Origin: Halorubrum xinjiangense
GTDB lineage: Archaea > Halobacteriota > Halobacteria > Halobacteriales > Haloferacaceae
Direction of reading: 5' to 3'
NCBI RefSeq assembly: GCF_900102375.1
Contig: NZ_FNBO01000007.1
Location: forward strand, 1 to 64,000
Length of the DNA: 64,000 nt
Shown here: one piece after another, positions 1 to 8,012 of the stretch
How positions within the stretch are numbered: the first letter of the stretch is position 1
Layout: each line of letters opens with the position of its first letter
Position numbers and translations under genes: made by a program
The notes under the pieces: generated by a model
Databases searched by the model: none
Told to the model about the DNA's origin: nothing
What the model saw: only the letters and a program-made list of their open reading frames with translations

Positions 1-350
1 GCCGCTGACTCCCACCTGTTATTTTTGCCAGCAGGGAGTCGCCGACACTTCGACGGACTTGGAGGTATCTTTGGGCTTGCTCGACCAACAGGCACAGACG
101 AACGCTTCTGGCATTCGCGTTCACCGTGTTGGTGTTTCGGATATTGTCTCATTAGCGGCGGCGAGGCCGCCTCCGAAGGCCGTTCGGAATCGCTCCGTTC
201 CGACCTGACCTTACCCTCAGATACGAATTGACACCACTTGAAACTGCGGACTTTGGAAACTCGGGGATACCACCGGACAGTGGTTCGTGTAGAGTTCTGT
301 CGGATTCATCCTGCGGCTAAAGCCGCAGGTATTCTCCTCGAATCTGTATA
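1..350 (+). mobile_element. Right-end remnant of an IS200/IS605-type (TnpB) element
   Basis: No convincing gene is visible in the first 373 bases. At 310-329 there is a perfect 9-bp hairpin, CCTGCGGCT-AA-AGCCGCAGG, followed by TATTCTCC. From memory this is typical of the right ends of haloarchaeal IS200/IS605 and IS1341 elements. The sequence before it is open in short stretches only and contains no recognisable TnpB RuvC or zinc-finger motif, so either the tnpB gene lies outside the window or it has decayed. Hairpin seen directly; element type inferred. Confidence 0.5.
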
Positions 351-373
351 AATGACCGAAAACCGCGTTCCGC

Positions 374-574
374 TCAGCCTTCGAGCTCGAACGCGACCTC
401 GACTTCGGCCTGGTACTCGCGGTCGGCGTCCCCCTGAAGCTCGACTCCGAACTCCTCTACCTCCGCCCAGTAGACGTTCTCGAGGGTGTCCTCGGCGCGG
501 TCGAGGGCGTCGTCGGCCGCGGCGTCGAAGCTCTCCTCGCTCGTCCCGATCAGCGTGATTTTCTTGAACACCAT
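374..574 (-). CDS. Dodecin (flavin-binding protein)
   Basis: This 66-residue protein has the size and pattern of dodecin, a small protein that forms hollow dodecamers storing or buffering riboflavin and related flavins. The N-terminus [16 protein letters not shown] and the central motif [14 protein letters not shown] are family hallmarks; the tryptophan at residue 36 is the one that stacks on bound flavin in Halobacterium dodecin. A longer reading frame runs upstream, but it is the antisense shadow of the neighbouring exporter, so the ATG at 574 is chosen. A TTTTTAT-like TATA box at 602-608 (minus strand) lies about 27-34 nt upstream, which suggests a leaderless transcript. Confidence 0.93.
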   Translation of the reverse strand: MVFKKITLIGTSEESFDAAADDALDRAEDTLENVYWAEVEEFGVELQGDADREYQAEVEVAFELEG

Positions 575-600
575 GTCAGGTGCTGGTAGGACACACGGGG

Positions 601-609
601 GGATAAAAA
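601..609 (-). promoter_or_regulatory. TATA-like box of the dodecin gene
   Basis: Read on the minus strand, ATTTTTATCC lies about 27-34 nt before the dodecin ATG, the usual spacing for a leaderless haloarchaeal promoter. Confidence 0.5.
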
Positions 610-702
610 TGGGCGTCCGCGGACGAGGATGAGAGACGGCGGCCCGAGCGCGACGCGATCCCGTCTCGCGGTCGATCTCGGGAGCCGAGGAGCCGAACGC
701 GC

Positions 703-1488
703 TCAGAGTTCCGGAACGGACGTGTACAGCAGGATGACGGCGTTCACGGTCAGGAGCGCCAGCACGACCCACTGGAAGATGCGCTCGGGGATGTGGTCGA
801 AGATGTACACGCCGATCCAGGCGCCGAGGAACACCATCGGCACGGCGACGAGGGCCTCGATCATCAGCGGCGCCGTCACGTCGCCGGTGTAGGTGAGACT
901 CCCGAGGCGGTACAGCATGAGCGTCCCGAAGAAGGCGGTGAACGTTGCCTTCATCTCCTCGTCGCTCCAGAACCCGCTCGCCGACATGAACGCCCCGTAG
1001 ACGATCATCGGCGGGCCGGGAACGGCGACGGCGCCGCCGAGGACCCCCGCGAGCAGCCCGGCCGTCGCGCCGATTACCTTCCCCGGTCGGTAGTCGTTCT
1101 CCTCGATCCAGTCCGTGACGACGTCGAGCTGCTGGGTCGCGCCGACGACGATGACCGCTAGCACCAGAACCCCGCCGATAGCGACGCGCATCTGTGCCGC
1201 GTCGAACCCGCTGAACACGACGATTCCGAGCGGCATCCCGACGAGGAGCCCGCCGACGGGGACGATCCATATCTCCCAGTCGAACGCGTCCCGGACGCTC
1301 CACCAGACGCGGCCGTTGGCTACCACCGCCGTCGCCGTGAAGATGATCGACGCGCTCGAGGGCGACCGAAACAGCGGCATCATGCCCATCGACACCTGCG
1401 CGAAGCCGAACCCGGCGATACCGTGAACGGCGGCCGCGACGAGGATGACGACCGCGGACAACCCCGTTGTCACCCAGTCGCCCGTCAC
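703..1488 (-). CDS. TSUP-family (TauE/SafE) membrane transporter, putative sulfite/organosulfonate exporter
   Basis: A 261-residue polytopic membrane protein with about eight hydrophobic segments. It shows the TauE/SafE (DUF81, TSUP) pattern: an N-terminal [18 protein letters not shown] segment, and in the second half an internal repeat with [17 protein letters not shown]. Family members move sulfite, sulfonates or other small anions across the membrane; the substrate cannot be read from the sequence. The start is GTG at 1488. It is divergent from the SoxB-like gene and shares a promoter region containing an inverted repeat, which fits a role in sulfur-compound handling. Confidence 0.88.
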   Translation of the reverse strand: MTGDWVTTGLSAVVILVAAAVHGIAGFGFAQVSMGMMPLFRSPSSASIIFTATAVVANGRVWWSVRDAFDWEIWIVPVGGLLVGMPLGIVVFSGFDAAQMRVAIGGVLVLAVIVVGATQQLDVVTDWIEENDYRPGKVIGATAGLLAGVLGGAVAVPGPPMIVYGAFMSASGFWSDEEMKATFTAFFGTLMLYRLGSLTYTGDVTAPLMIEALVAVPMVFLGAWIGVYIFDHIPERIFQWVVLALLTVNAVILLYTSVPEL

Positions 1489-1591
1489 CGAGACCGCCTC
1501 CGGTACTGCGGGAGCGTGTGCATCTGAACGGGAGAGACGTCGGCTACATCTGTTATTGTAATGTTCGACGCTAAAGCGGTAAGTGAATCAT

Positions 1592-1620
1592 ATCTCAGAG
1601 ATACGGTCTCTGTAATTATA
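1592..1620 (+). promoter_or_regulatory. Inverted repeats next to a TATA-like box in the TSUP/SoxB-like divergent region
   Basis: CAGAGA (1596-1601) and TCTCTG (1607-1612) form a 6-bp inverted repeat with a 5-nt spacer. It overlaps a second palindrome ATCTC-A-GAGAT (1592-1602). TAATTATA at 1613-1620 is the probable TATA box of the plus-strand gene, about 43-50 nt before its ATG. An operator abutting the BRE/TATA is a common archaeal repressor layout; no regulator is identified. Confidence 0.4.
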
Positions 1621-1662
1621 ACCAGACATTCCGAACAGCCGGTGTCGATAACGACACTCAGG

Positions 1663-3462
1663 ATGAACGTACACGAAACGGATATCGGCGACTGGCGGAC
1701 CCTCGACGGCGCCCCCGTCGACGGCGACCCTGTCGGCGGCGACACCGATGACGCCGACGCGGTCTTCGCTCACGTCAGCGACCTCCACGGGCAGCTAACG
1801 CCGCGCCACCAGGTCTACTACGACAACCCGACATCGGGGCCGGAGTTCGACTTCGGAGACGACGACCGCGTCATCGAGCGCGGCGGCGGGATCCCCCTGC
1901 TCGCCGCCAAACTCGACGAACTCCGCGAGGCGTACGACGCCTGTACGCTCATGAGCGGGGACACGTTCCACGGGTCCGCCGTGACCGCCTACACGGACGG
2001 GCGAGCGATGCTCGCCCCCGTCAACGGACACGTCGCGCCCGACGTCTACGTCCCGGGGAACTGGGACTACTCGAACGAGGCCGCCGAGGACGGCGCCTTC
2101 CTCGAACTGATGGACGACCTCGACGCCCCGATTCTCGCGAACAACCTCTACGACTGGGAGACCGAGGAGCGACTGTACGACGCCTACCGAGTTTTCGAGG
2201 TCGGTGGGCTCTCCGTGGGCGTCGTCGGGATGACGAACGTCTACGTCGACCGGATGGCGCCCGCGTTCTACGAGGGGAAGTACCGCTTCGGCAAGCATCC
2301 CGCGCTCCTCGAGGAGTCCGCACGGGCCGCCCGCGAGGACGGCGCCGACGTCGTGGTCGCGGTCACCGAAATCGGTCTCCCGTGGATGGTCCAAGCCGCC
2401 AAGGACTGTCCGAGCGTGGACGTGGCGTTCAGCGCGCACACCCACGAGTACACCTACGACCCGATCGTCGTCGAGGAGACCGAGACGGTCGTCGTCGAGT
2501 CCGGCATGGGGGATGCGCTCGGCCGGGTAGACCTCCGCGTTCGGGACGGGAAGGTTCAGTTCCGTCACCGCCTCTACTGTCTGACCGAGGACGGCGAGCA
2601 CACGCCGGAGCCGGACGCCGACGCGGCGGAGACGGTCGAAGCCGTGCGCGCGCCGTTCTTCGAGGAGACCCCGGGATTCGAGCGCGGGGCCGGCACGCTC
2701 GACCGCTCGCTGGAGACGGTCGTCGGTCGGACGGAAAAATCGCTCTCCCGCCAGTCGCTCCTCGAGAGCGCGTGGAACACGCTGTTCAACGACGCCCTCC
2801 GGGCGCACTTCGACACCGACCTCGCCGTCTCGCACGGGTTCCGGTACGGGACCGCCGTCCCGCCCGGCGACGTCACGCTCGGCGAGCTGTACACGTTCTT
2901 CCCGATGACGACGCCCGTCGCCCGCGGCGTCGCCTACGGCCAGCAGCTCACGACCCACATGGAGCGGTTCCTCGAGGACAGCTTCACGCCGTACCCCTAC
3001 GACCAGGAGGACGGCCGCGTCCGGAACTTCTCCTCGAACGTCGAGGTGACGATCGACCCGACCGCGAAGCGCGGTCGGCGCCTCGTCGAGCTGCGAGTCG
3101 ACGGCGAGACGGTCGACCCGGAGGAGACGTACTCGGTGGCGACGTTCCGCCGCCCCGGCGATCCGGAACGCGACCTCGGCAACTGCGGGTTCCCCTTCCG
3201 AGACGTCGAGGTCGACGACGGGACGATACCGGTCGACGTCATCGCCGAGTACCTCGACGAGCACTCGCCCGTCGACTACGAGGTGACGGGGCTCGTCGAG
3301 ACCGCCGAGGACGGCGGCCGAGCCCAGAACACGCCCGCGGACGGGCCGTACCCGTTCATCCAGCCCGGCGTCGACTACGCGTCCGGCGAGGCGTACTGCG
3401 AGACGGCCATGATTCCGCGCGGGAACGCGTTCCCCGAAGCGGGGCGTAATCGAACGCGCTAG
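1663..3462 (+). CDS. SoxB-like binuclear-metal phosphoesterase / 5'-nucleotidase family protein
   Basis: A 599-residue protein with an N-terminal calcineurin-like metallophosphoesterase domain and a C-terminal 5'-nucleotidase domain. Metal-site motifs are visible: DLHGQ near residue 44, SGDTFHGS, PGNWDYSNE and SAHTHEYTYD. In ordinary 5'-nucleotidases the third motif is GNHEFDYG; here histidine is replaced by tryptophan, and the context GDTxxGS...TxGxxM...NG is closer to what I recall of SoxB (GDTWQGS...GHWEFTYG). SoxB hydrolyses sulfate from SoxY-bound thiosulfate. No signal peptide is evident. The start at 1663 is preferred over an in-frame ATG at 1561 because a TATA box lies between them. 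Its neighbours, a TSUP exporter and a rhodanese/MBL fusion, support a sulfur role, but nucleotide hydrolysis remains possible. Confidence 0.75.
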   Translation: MNVHETDIGDWRTLDGAPVDGDPVGGDTDDADAVFAHVSDLHGQLTPRHQVYYDNPTSGPEFDFGDDDRVIERGGGIPLLAAKLDELREAYDACTLMSGDTFHGSAVTAYTDGRAMLAPVNGHVAPDVYVPGNWDYSNEAAEDGAFLELMDDLDAPILANNLYDWETEERLYDAYRVFEVGGLSVGVVGMTNVYVDRMAPAFYEGKYRFGKHPALLEESARAAREDGADVVVAVTEIGLPWMVQAAKDCPSVDVAFSAHTHEYTYDPIVVEETETVVVESGMGDALGRVDLRVRDGKVQFRHRLYCLTEDGEHTPEPDADAAETVEAVRAPFFEETPGFERGAGTLDRSLETVVGRTEKSLSRQSLLESAWNTLFNDALRAHFDTDLAVSHGFRYGTAVPPGDVTLGELYTFFPMTTPVARGVAYGQQLTTHMERFLEDSFTPYPYDQEDGRVRNFSSNVEVTIDPTAKRGRRLVELRVDGETVDPEETYSVATFRRPGDPERDLGNCGFPFRDVEVDDGTIPVDVIAEYLDEHSPVDYEVTGLVETAEDGGRAQNTPADGPYPFIQPGVDYASGEAYCETAMIPRGNAFPEAGRNRTR

Positions 3463-3470
3463 GCGGCGAC

Positions 3471-3524
3471 GGCGAACGCGACGGGCCCGGCGAACGCGAC
3501 GGGCCCGGCGAACGCGACAGACCC
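3471..3524 (+). repeat. Three tandem 18-bp repeats (GGCGAACGCGACGGGCCC)
   Basis: Units start at 3471, 3489 and 3507; the third differs at three positions. They fill much of the 84-nt gap between the SoxB-like and rhodanese genes. No TATA box is visible in this gap, so the two genes are probably co-transcribed across it. Confidence 0.85.
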
Positions 3525-3546
3525 GACGCGACACAGGCGAGAGACG

Positions 3547-4695
3547 ATGGTCAACAACATCACTGCGGAACGACTCGCGGAGGAGATCGGCGCCGACGAA
3601 CAGTTCACGCTCATCGACGTGCGCCCCGAGGAGAGCTTCGAGGCCTGGCACGTGCGCGACGCGGAGAACGTGCCGTACGACCCCGACAAGGGGTTGAGCG
3701 AGGACCGACTGAACGAGGTGGACGCGCTGGTCGACGACCGACCGGTCGTCGCTATCTGCGGGAAGGGCCTGACGTCGACGCCGTTCGCGTTCGAACTCGA
3801 CGAGCGCGGCTACGACGACGTCTCGGTCGTCACCGGCGGGATGGAGGCGTGGAGCAAGCTCTACGAGACCGTCCCCATCGAGACAGCCGACGACGACCTC
3901 GTCGTCCGGCAGGTCCAGCGCCGAGCGAAGGGCTGTCTCGGCTACGTCGTCGGCTCGAAGGAGGCGGCGGAGGCCGTCGTGGTCGACGCGACCAGACAGA
4001 CCGATCGGTTCAAAATCGCCGCACAGGACGCAGGGCTCTCCGTCGGGCGCGTGCTCGATACGCACGTCCACGCCGACCACGTCTCGGGCGGTTCGACGCT
4101 CGCCGACGAGGTCGGCGTGGCCTACCACCTCGGCGACGCGGCCAGCGAGCGCGGCGTCGAGTACGAGTACGACCCGCTCTCGGACGGCGACGTCATCGAG
4201 GTCGGCGACGTCGAGATCGAGGCGCTACACACGCCCGGCCACACCTCGGAGATGCTGAACTACCTCGTCGACGGGGACCTCCTGTTGACGGGCGACACGC
4301 TGTTCGTCGACTCCGTCGGGCGGACCGAGCTCCAGTTCGGCGAGGACGACGCCTCGCGCGGAGCGGAGCTGCTGTACGACTCGCTCCACGAGACGATCCT
4401 CGAGCTCCCGGACGACACGACGGTTCTGCCGGGCCATCTCGCCGTCACGAGCGACGGGCGCTACGAGAACGGCTCGCCGGGCGAACCCCTCGCGGCCCGG
4501 CTCGGAGACCTCCGCGACGAGCTCGACTTCCTCGGGTTGGATCGCGATGCGTTCGTCGAGCGACTAACCGAGGATACCCCGGAGAAGCCCGCGAACTACG
4601 AGCGAGTCATCGCCATCAACACCGGCAAAGACACCGTCGACGACGAGAAGGAGGCGACCGAACTCGAGCTGGGGCCGAACAACTGCGCCGCCTGA
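3547..4695 (+). CDS. Rhodanese / metallo-beta-lactamase-fold fusion (persulfide dioxygenase-like)
   Basis: A 382-residue two-domain protein. Residues about 1-110 form a rhodanese domain with IDVRPEESF and the active-site loop CGKGLTS (Cys71). Residues about 115-350 form a metallo-beta-lactamase fold with THVHADHVSGG (His173, His175, Asp177, His178), LHTPGHTSEM, TGDTLFVDSVGR and LPGH. The GDTLFVDSVGR segment resembles ETHE1-type persulfide dioxygenases, which oxidise glutathione or low-molecular-weight persulfides to sulfite. In most described fusions the rhodanese domain follows the dioxygenase; here it comes first. Together with the upstream SoxB-like gene and the TSUP exporter it could produce, shuttle and export sulfite or thiosulfate. 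The substrate is inferred. Confidence 0.85.
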   Translation: MVNNITAERLAEEIGADEQFTLIDVRPEESFEAWHVRDAENVPYDPDKGLSEDRLNEVDALVDDRPVVAICGKGLTSTPFAFELDERGYDDVSVVTGGMEAWSKLYETVPIETADDDLVVRQVQRRAKGCLGYVVGSKEAAEAVVVDATRQTDRFKIAAQDAGLSVGRVLDTHVHADHVSGGSTLADEVGVAYHLGDAASERGVEYEYDPLSDGDVIEVGDVEIEALHTPGHTSEMLNYLVDGDLLLTGDTLFVDSVGRTELQFGEDDASRGAELLYDSLHETILELPDDTTVLPGHLAVTSDGRYENGSPGEPLAARLGDLRDELDFLGLDRDAFVERLTEDTPEKPANYERVIAINTGKDTVDDEKEATELELGPNNCAA

Positions 4696-4828
4696 CCGCC
4701 ATCCTCGCGCTGAGCCACGGGGGTTCCAGCGTCGAGAGACGTGGTCGTTTGTCGCGCCGATACCGTCCGACATCCCGGAGGCGAACGCCGGATCGAAGGG
4801 CGCCCGCAGCGTTCGCCGTTGGAAGGCG

Positions 4829-5167
4829 TCAGGGACTGCCGGGCGCGCCTTCCATCACCGCGAAGTCCTCGCCGTCGCGGTCGATGCCGATGACCGCCCA
4901 GTCGTAGGGCGGTTTGGCGTCGACGAGCCGCTCTTGGAGGGCGGCCGCGCGGTCGCGCCACGTGACGAAACACCGGAGCCGGGCCGGGTCGCCCCCGTCT
5001 GCGAGATACGGGTCGAGCTCGTCGTCGTCCATACACAGCACCGTCACGAACACGCGCCGCCACTTGCGTTCCGCGACGAACTCGCGTCCGTCCTCGGAGA
5101 CGGTGTATCCCAGTTCGCGGAAGACGTCTCTGGCCTCGGTCGTCGGGGGGATGCTCGCAGTGGCCAT
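4829..5167 (-). CDS. Conserved haloarchaeal protein of unknown function
   Basis: A 112-residue soluble acidic protein. The N-terminal third (EARDVFRELGYTVSEDGREF) looks like a small alpha/beta domain, followed by WRRVFVTVL and VTWRDRAAALQERL. No catalytic motif or metal site is obvious. Single gene, starting 24 nt inside a gap before the next minus-strand gene. I recall a DUF7116-like haloarchaeal family with this look but am not certain of the number. Confidence 0.75.
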   Translation of the reverse strand: MATASIPPTTEARDVFRELGYTVSEDGREFVAERKWRRVFVTVLCMDDDELDPYLADGGDPARLRCFVTWRDRAAALQERLVDAKPPYDWAVIGIDRDGEDFAVMEGAPGSP

Positions 5168-5270
5168 CTACCTCGAAGTTCGGCACCATCCGTGATAAAC
5201 TTTCTCACGATTCCGACCGCGGAGAATCGGCGGCGCCGTCGGGAACCGTCCGGAGAGCAGCGAACGCGGC

Positions 5271-5516
5271 TTACTCGTGAGCCGCGTCCCACTCGTCCGG
5301 CTTCCGGAGGTTGCCGCACTCAGTACACTGGATCCGGCCCATCGTGTCCATCGCGGTGTCGAACGACCCGCAGTTGCCGCAGCGGAACCCCCAGCGGGAC
5401 TCGCCCGCCTCGTCCTCGAAGACGAGGTAGAAGGGGCCGTCCGCGCCGCGCTCGGTGCGCGACCGGTCGGTGTACACCCGCTCCCCGCTCGGCGTCGTCG
5501 ACGCTTCCAAGCTCAT
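5271..5516 (-). CDS. Small zinc-ribbon protein
   Basis: An 81-residue protein with a C-terminal zinc ribbon: Cys46-x2-Cys49 (CGNCG) and Cys64-x2-Cys67 (CTECG). The N-terminal half, containing FYLVFEDEAGESRWGF, is a conserved beta-rich stretch. It resembles a haloarchaea-specific family I recall as DUF5816. Zinc ribbons of this size often bind nucleic acid or protein, but no partner is implied by the neighbours, an Fe-S assembly gene and a hypothetical gene on the same strand. Confidence 0.8.
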   Translation of the reverse strand: MSLEASTTPSGERVYTDRSRTERGADGPFYLVFEDEAGESRWGFRCGNCGSFDTAMDTMGRIQCTECGNLRKPDEWDAAHE

Positions 5517-5606
5517 AGCGTCCCGTACCCTCCCGAGCGACTTAAGCGGCGGACTCGTGCGTCGGGAGAAAAGGGAACAAAAGCCCGAGAATCGGACCGC
5601 GACTCG

Positions 5607-5981
5607 CTACGTCCGGAACGACTCGCCGCAGCCGCACTCGGAGACGACGTTCGGGTTCTCGACCTCGAAGCCGGCCGCCTGAAGCCCGTGTTCGTAGTCG
5701 AGCGTGCTCCCGCCGATGTAGTTCTTGCTCGCAGGGTCGACGAACACGCGGAGTCCGTGGTGTTCCACGACGAGGTCGTCCGATTCCGGCTCGGTGTCGA
5801 AGCGCATCCCGTACGACAGCCCCGCGCAGCCGCCCTGCTGGACGAACAGCCGCAGTCCGGCGATGTCGGTGTCAAGCCCCTCGCCCTCCAAGAGCGAGAG
5901 CGCCTCCTCCGCGGCGTCCGGCGTTACCTCGATCGCCGGGTCGTTCCCCTCGGTCCCGGTGTCGGCCGGTTCGGTACTCAT
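5607..5981 (-). CDS. HesB/IscA-family iron-sulfur cluster assembly protein
   Basis: A 124-residue A-type Fe-S carrier. The three conserved cysteines are present: Cys52 in QQGGCAGLSYGM, and Cys116 and Cys118 in SECGCGESF at the C-terminus. The middle SKNYIGGSTLDYEH matches the IscA/ErpA core, which receives or transfers 2Fe-2S or 4Fe-4S clusters to apo-enzymes. The start is taken at the ATG at 5981; the in-frame extension upstream is Arg/Pro-rich and looks untranslated. The N-terminal 15 residues are acidic and not part of the fold. Monocistronic by appearance. Confidence 0.93.
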   Translation of the reverse strand: MSTEPADTGTEGNDPAIEVTPDAAEEALSLLEGEGLDTDIAGLRLFVQQGGCAGLSYGMRFDTEPESDDLVVEHHGLRVFVDPASKNYIGGSTLDYEHGLQAAGFEVENPNVVSECGCGESFRT

Positions 5982-6067
5982 GCGAACGGGTTCGGCACGG
6001 ACACTCAAAACCCTGCCGGCGGGAGCGATCCGGGCGACCGACGGTCTCGGGCGTAGCGGGGGCCCGC

Positions 6068-7267
6068 TCACGGCGTCTCCGCGCGGGAGTCGGGCGTCTC
6101 CGCGTCGGCGTCCGGTCTCGCCCCGGACGCCGCGTCGGCCGCCGGATCGCGGGGGGGTTCGGGGTCGGGAGCGGGGGATTCGGCGTCGAGAGACGAGGCG
6201 GCCGGGAATGACTTGCCGGCGCTCGTGACGGTCACGTCACGTTTCGGGTACGGGATCTCGATCCCGGCGTCGCCGAGCGCCACGTACAGCGCGCGGTTGA
6301 GTTCGTGTTGCGCGCGGCGGCGCCGAGTCGGGCCGTTGACCCAGCAGAGGAGCTCGTACTGGAGCGCGGAGTCGCCGAACGACCGGAAGCGGGCGCGGGG
6401 TTTCGGCGAGTCGAGGACGAGCGGCTCCGCGGCCAAGACCTCCATGGCGAGCGTCTCGAAGGCGTCGACGTCGGTGCCGTAGGCGACACCGATGGGAACC
6501 CGGATGCGCCGGCGGCGCTGCGGGGCGGACTCGTTCGTCACCTTGGCGGCGTTGAGCGCCGCGTTCGGCACCGTCACCAACACCTCGTCGCGGGTGAGCA
6601 GCGTCGTCGAGCGCACGCCGACCTTGATCACGGTCCCGGCCGTGCCGTCGTCCAAGACGATGTAGTCGCCGATCTTGTACGTGTCGTCGAAGTACAGCGC
6701 GATGCCGCCGAAGAAGTTCGCGACGGTGTCCTTCGCCGCGAAGCCGACCGCGATGCCCGCGACCCCCGCCGCGCCGAGCAGGGGCGTGATCTCGATGCCC
6801 CACAGCCACAGCAGGGTGCCGGCGCTCCCGACCAGCACCGCGAGCGTCCAGACGTTCGAGAAGACGGGCGCGAAGTCGAACCGGCCGCCCTCGGCGTTGA
6901 CCGCGGCCACGAGCCGGTTCACGACGGCGTTGGCCGCGTACGCCCAGACGAGGACGATCACCGACAGCGACGGCCGCCCGAACACCGCGTCGAGCAGCCG
7001 CGGCTCCACTATCACCGACGCCCGCACCGCGGGGACCTGCGTGAGGACGAAGACGCCGGCGAGCGCGGCGGTGACGACGAGCGGGGCGCGCAGCGAGGCG
7101 ATGACGATGTCGTCGTACGCGGAGTCGGTGGTCGAGACGATCCGACGGGCGACTCGCAGGACGACGAACTCCATCCCCACGGCGGCGACGATCGAAACCG
7201 CGAGGACCGCGAGGGTCGCCTCGACCGCCGAAAACCCCTCGAACAGCGCCGCGAGCGACGGTATCAT
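6068..7267 (-). CDS. MscS-family mechanosensitive ion channel
   Basis: A 399-residue membrane protein with about five hydrophobic segments in the N-terminal half and a soluble C-terminal domain. The pore-lining and beta-domain signature is clear: a Gly/Ala-rich helix LGAAGVAGIAVGFAAKDTV followed by NFFGGIALYFDDTYKIGDYI and VPNAALNAAKVTNES. Such channels open on membrane tension to release solutes after hypo-osmotic shock, relevant for a halophile. The last about 50 residues are a disordered Ala/Pro/Asp-rich tail. The start ATG at 7267 is chosen over an upstream frame that is Arg/Ser-rich and begins inside the spacer. Confidence 0.92.
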   Translation of the reverse strand: MIPSLAALFEGFSAVEATLAVLAVSIVAAVGMEFVVLRVARRIVSTTDSAYDDIVIASLRAPLVVTAALAGVFVLTQVPAVRASVIVEPRLLDAVFGRPSLSVIVLVWAYAANAVVNRLVAAVNAEGGRFDFAPVFSNVWTLAVLVGSAGTLLWLWGIEITPLLGAAGVAGIAVGFAAKDTVANFFGGIALYFDDTYKIGDYIVLDDGTAGTVIKVGVRSTTLLTRDEVLVTVPNAALNAAKVTNESAPQRRRRIRVPIGVAYGTDVDAFETLAMEVLAAEPLVLDSPKPRARFRSFGDSALQYELLCWVNGPTRRRRAQHELNRALYVALGDAGIEIPYPKRDVTVTSAGKSFPAASSLDAESPAPDPEPPRDPAADAASGARPDADAETPDSRAETP

Positions 7268-7319
7268 GCCTTCGAGACGCCGCTGTGCGAGATAACCGTT
7301 TCTGCGGAAGACGCGTCGC

Positions 7320-8012
7320 TCACCGGGTCGGTGTCGTCCCGACAAGATCGACGAGGTCGCGGAGGGTGTCGATCTCCGCGGTCGGCTCGACATCGAGGTC
7401 GAGCGCGGCGTTGTGCTCGCGCCTGAGGAACACGCCGTCGAGGCCGGCCCGCTCGGCGGCGATCACGTCGGTGGCGCGGTCGCCGACGTAGAGTCCCCCG
7501 GTCGCGTCGAGCGCGTCGAGCGCCTCGTTCAGGTAGTGCGGGTCCGGCTTGCGGCGGCGGAACCCGTCCGGACCGAGGTCGCGGCCGCGGACGAACGAGA
7601 ACGCGTCGAGCCGGAAGTGGTCGACGACGAACTCCACGGTCGGGTGGTAGTTGTTGCTCACGAGCCCGACGGGGACGCGCTCCGCGAGCTCGCCGATCGC
7701 GTCGACGTCCGGACAGAGCCGTCTCGTCCCGGCCGCGAGCCGGGCGACGGAGCGCTTCGCGCTGCGCTCCTCGCGGGCCCGGAACAGGGTCGCGGGATCG
7801 ACGCCGAGCTCCTCGCAGGCGCCTTGGAAGCCGTCGTCGTACTCGTACGTCTCCAGCGGGCGCCGGAGGTCGCCGGGAACCCGCAGGTCCCGTTCCTCGA
7901 GCACGTCGTCGAGCGCACGGCTGTGAACGGCGTCGTCGGTCCCCCAGCCGTCGAGGATCACGCCGTCCATGTCGAAGAGGACGACCCCCTCGCTCCGTCT
8001 CTCGGTCGCCAT
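7320..8012 (-). CDS. HAD-superfamily hydrolase, last gene of the phn operon
   Basis: A 230-residue haloacid dehalogenase-like phosphatase. Motif I is VLFDMDGVILD (nucleophile and acid aspartates), motif II VSNNY, motif III the lysine of RRKPDP, and motif IV GDRATDVIAAE; the segment between motifs I and II is a helical cap. Its ATG shares a base with the stop codon of the upstream phnE (TGATG), so the two are translationally coupled. Position downstream of phnDCEE suggests it acts on the imported compound, for example as a phosphonatase-type or phosphate-ester hydrolase, but the cap shows no diagnostic phosphonatase lysine that I can assign. Confidence 0.87.
   Translation of the reverse strand: MATERRSEGVVLFDMDGVILDGWGTDDAVHSRALDDVLEERDLRVPGDLRRPLETYEYDDGFQGACEELGVDPATLFRAREERSAKRSVARLAAGTRRLCPDVDAIGELAERVPVGLVSNNYHPTVEFVVDHFRLDAFSFVRGRDLGPDGFRRRKPDPHYLNEALDALDATGGLYVGDRATDVIAAERAGLDGVFLRREHNAALDLDVEPTAEIDTLRDLVDLVGTTPTR

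Noticed and set aside
1795-4128. Minus-strand open frame of 777 residues across SoxB-like and rhodanese genes
   Set aside because: High GC keeps the antisense frame open; the peptide is low in complexity (Val/Arg/Asp-rich) with no known motif, whereas the plus-strand proteins have full catalytic sites.
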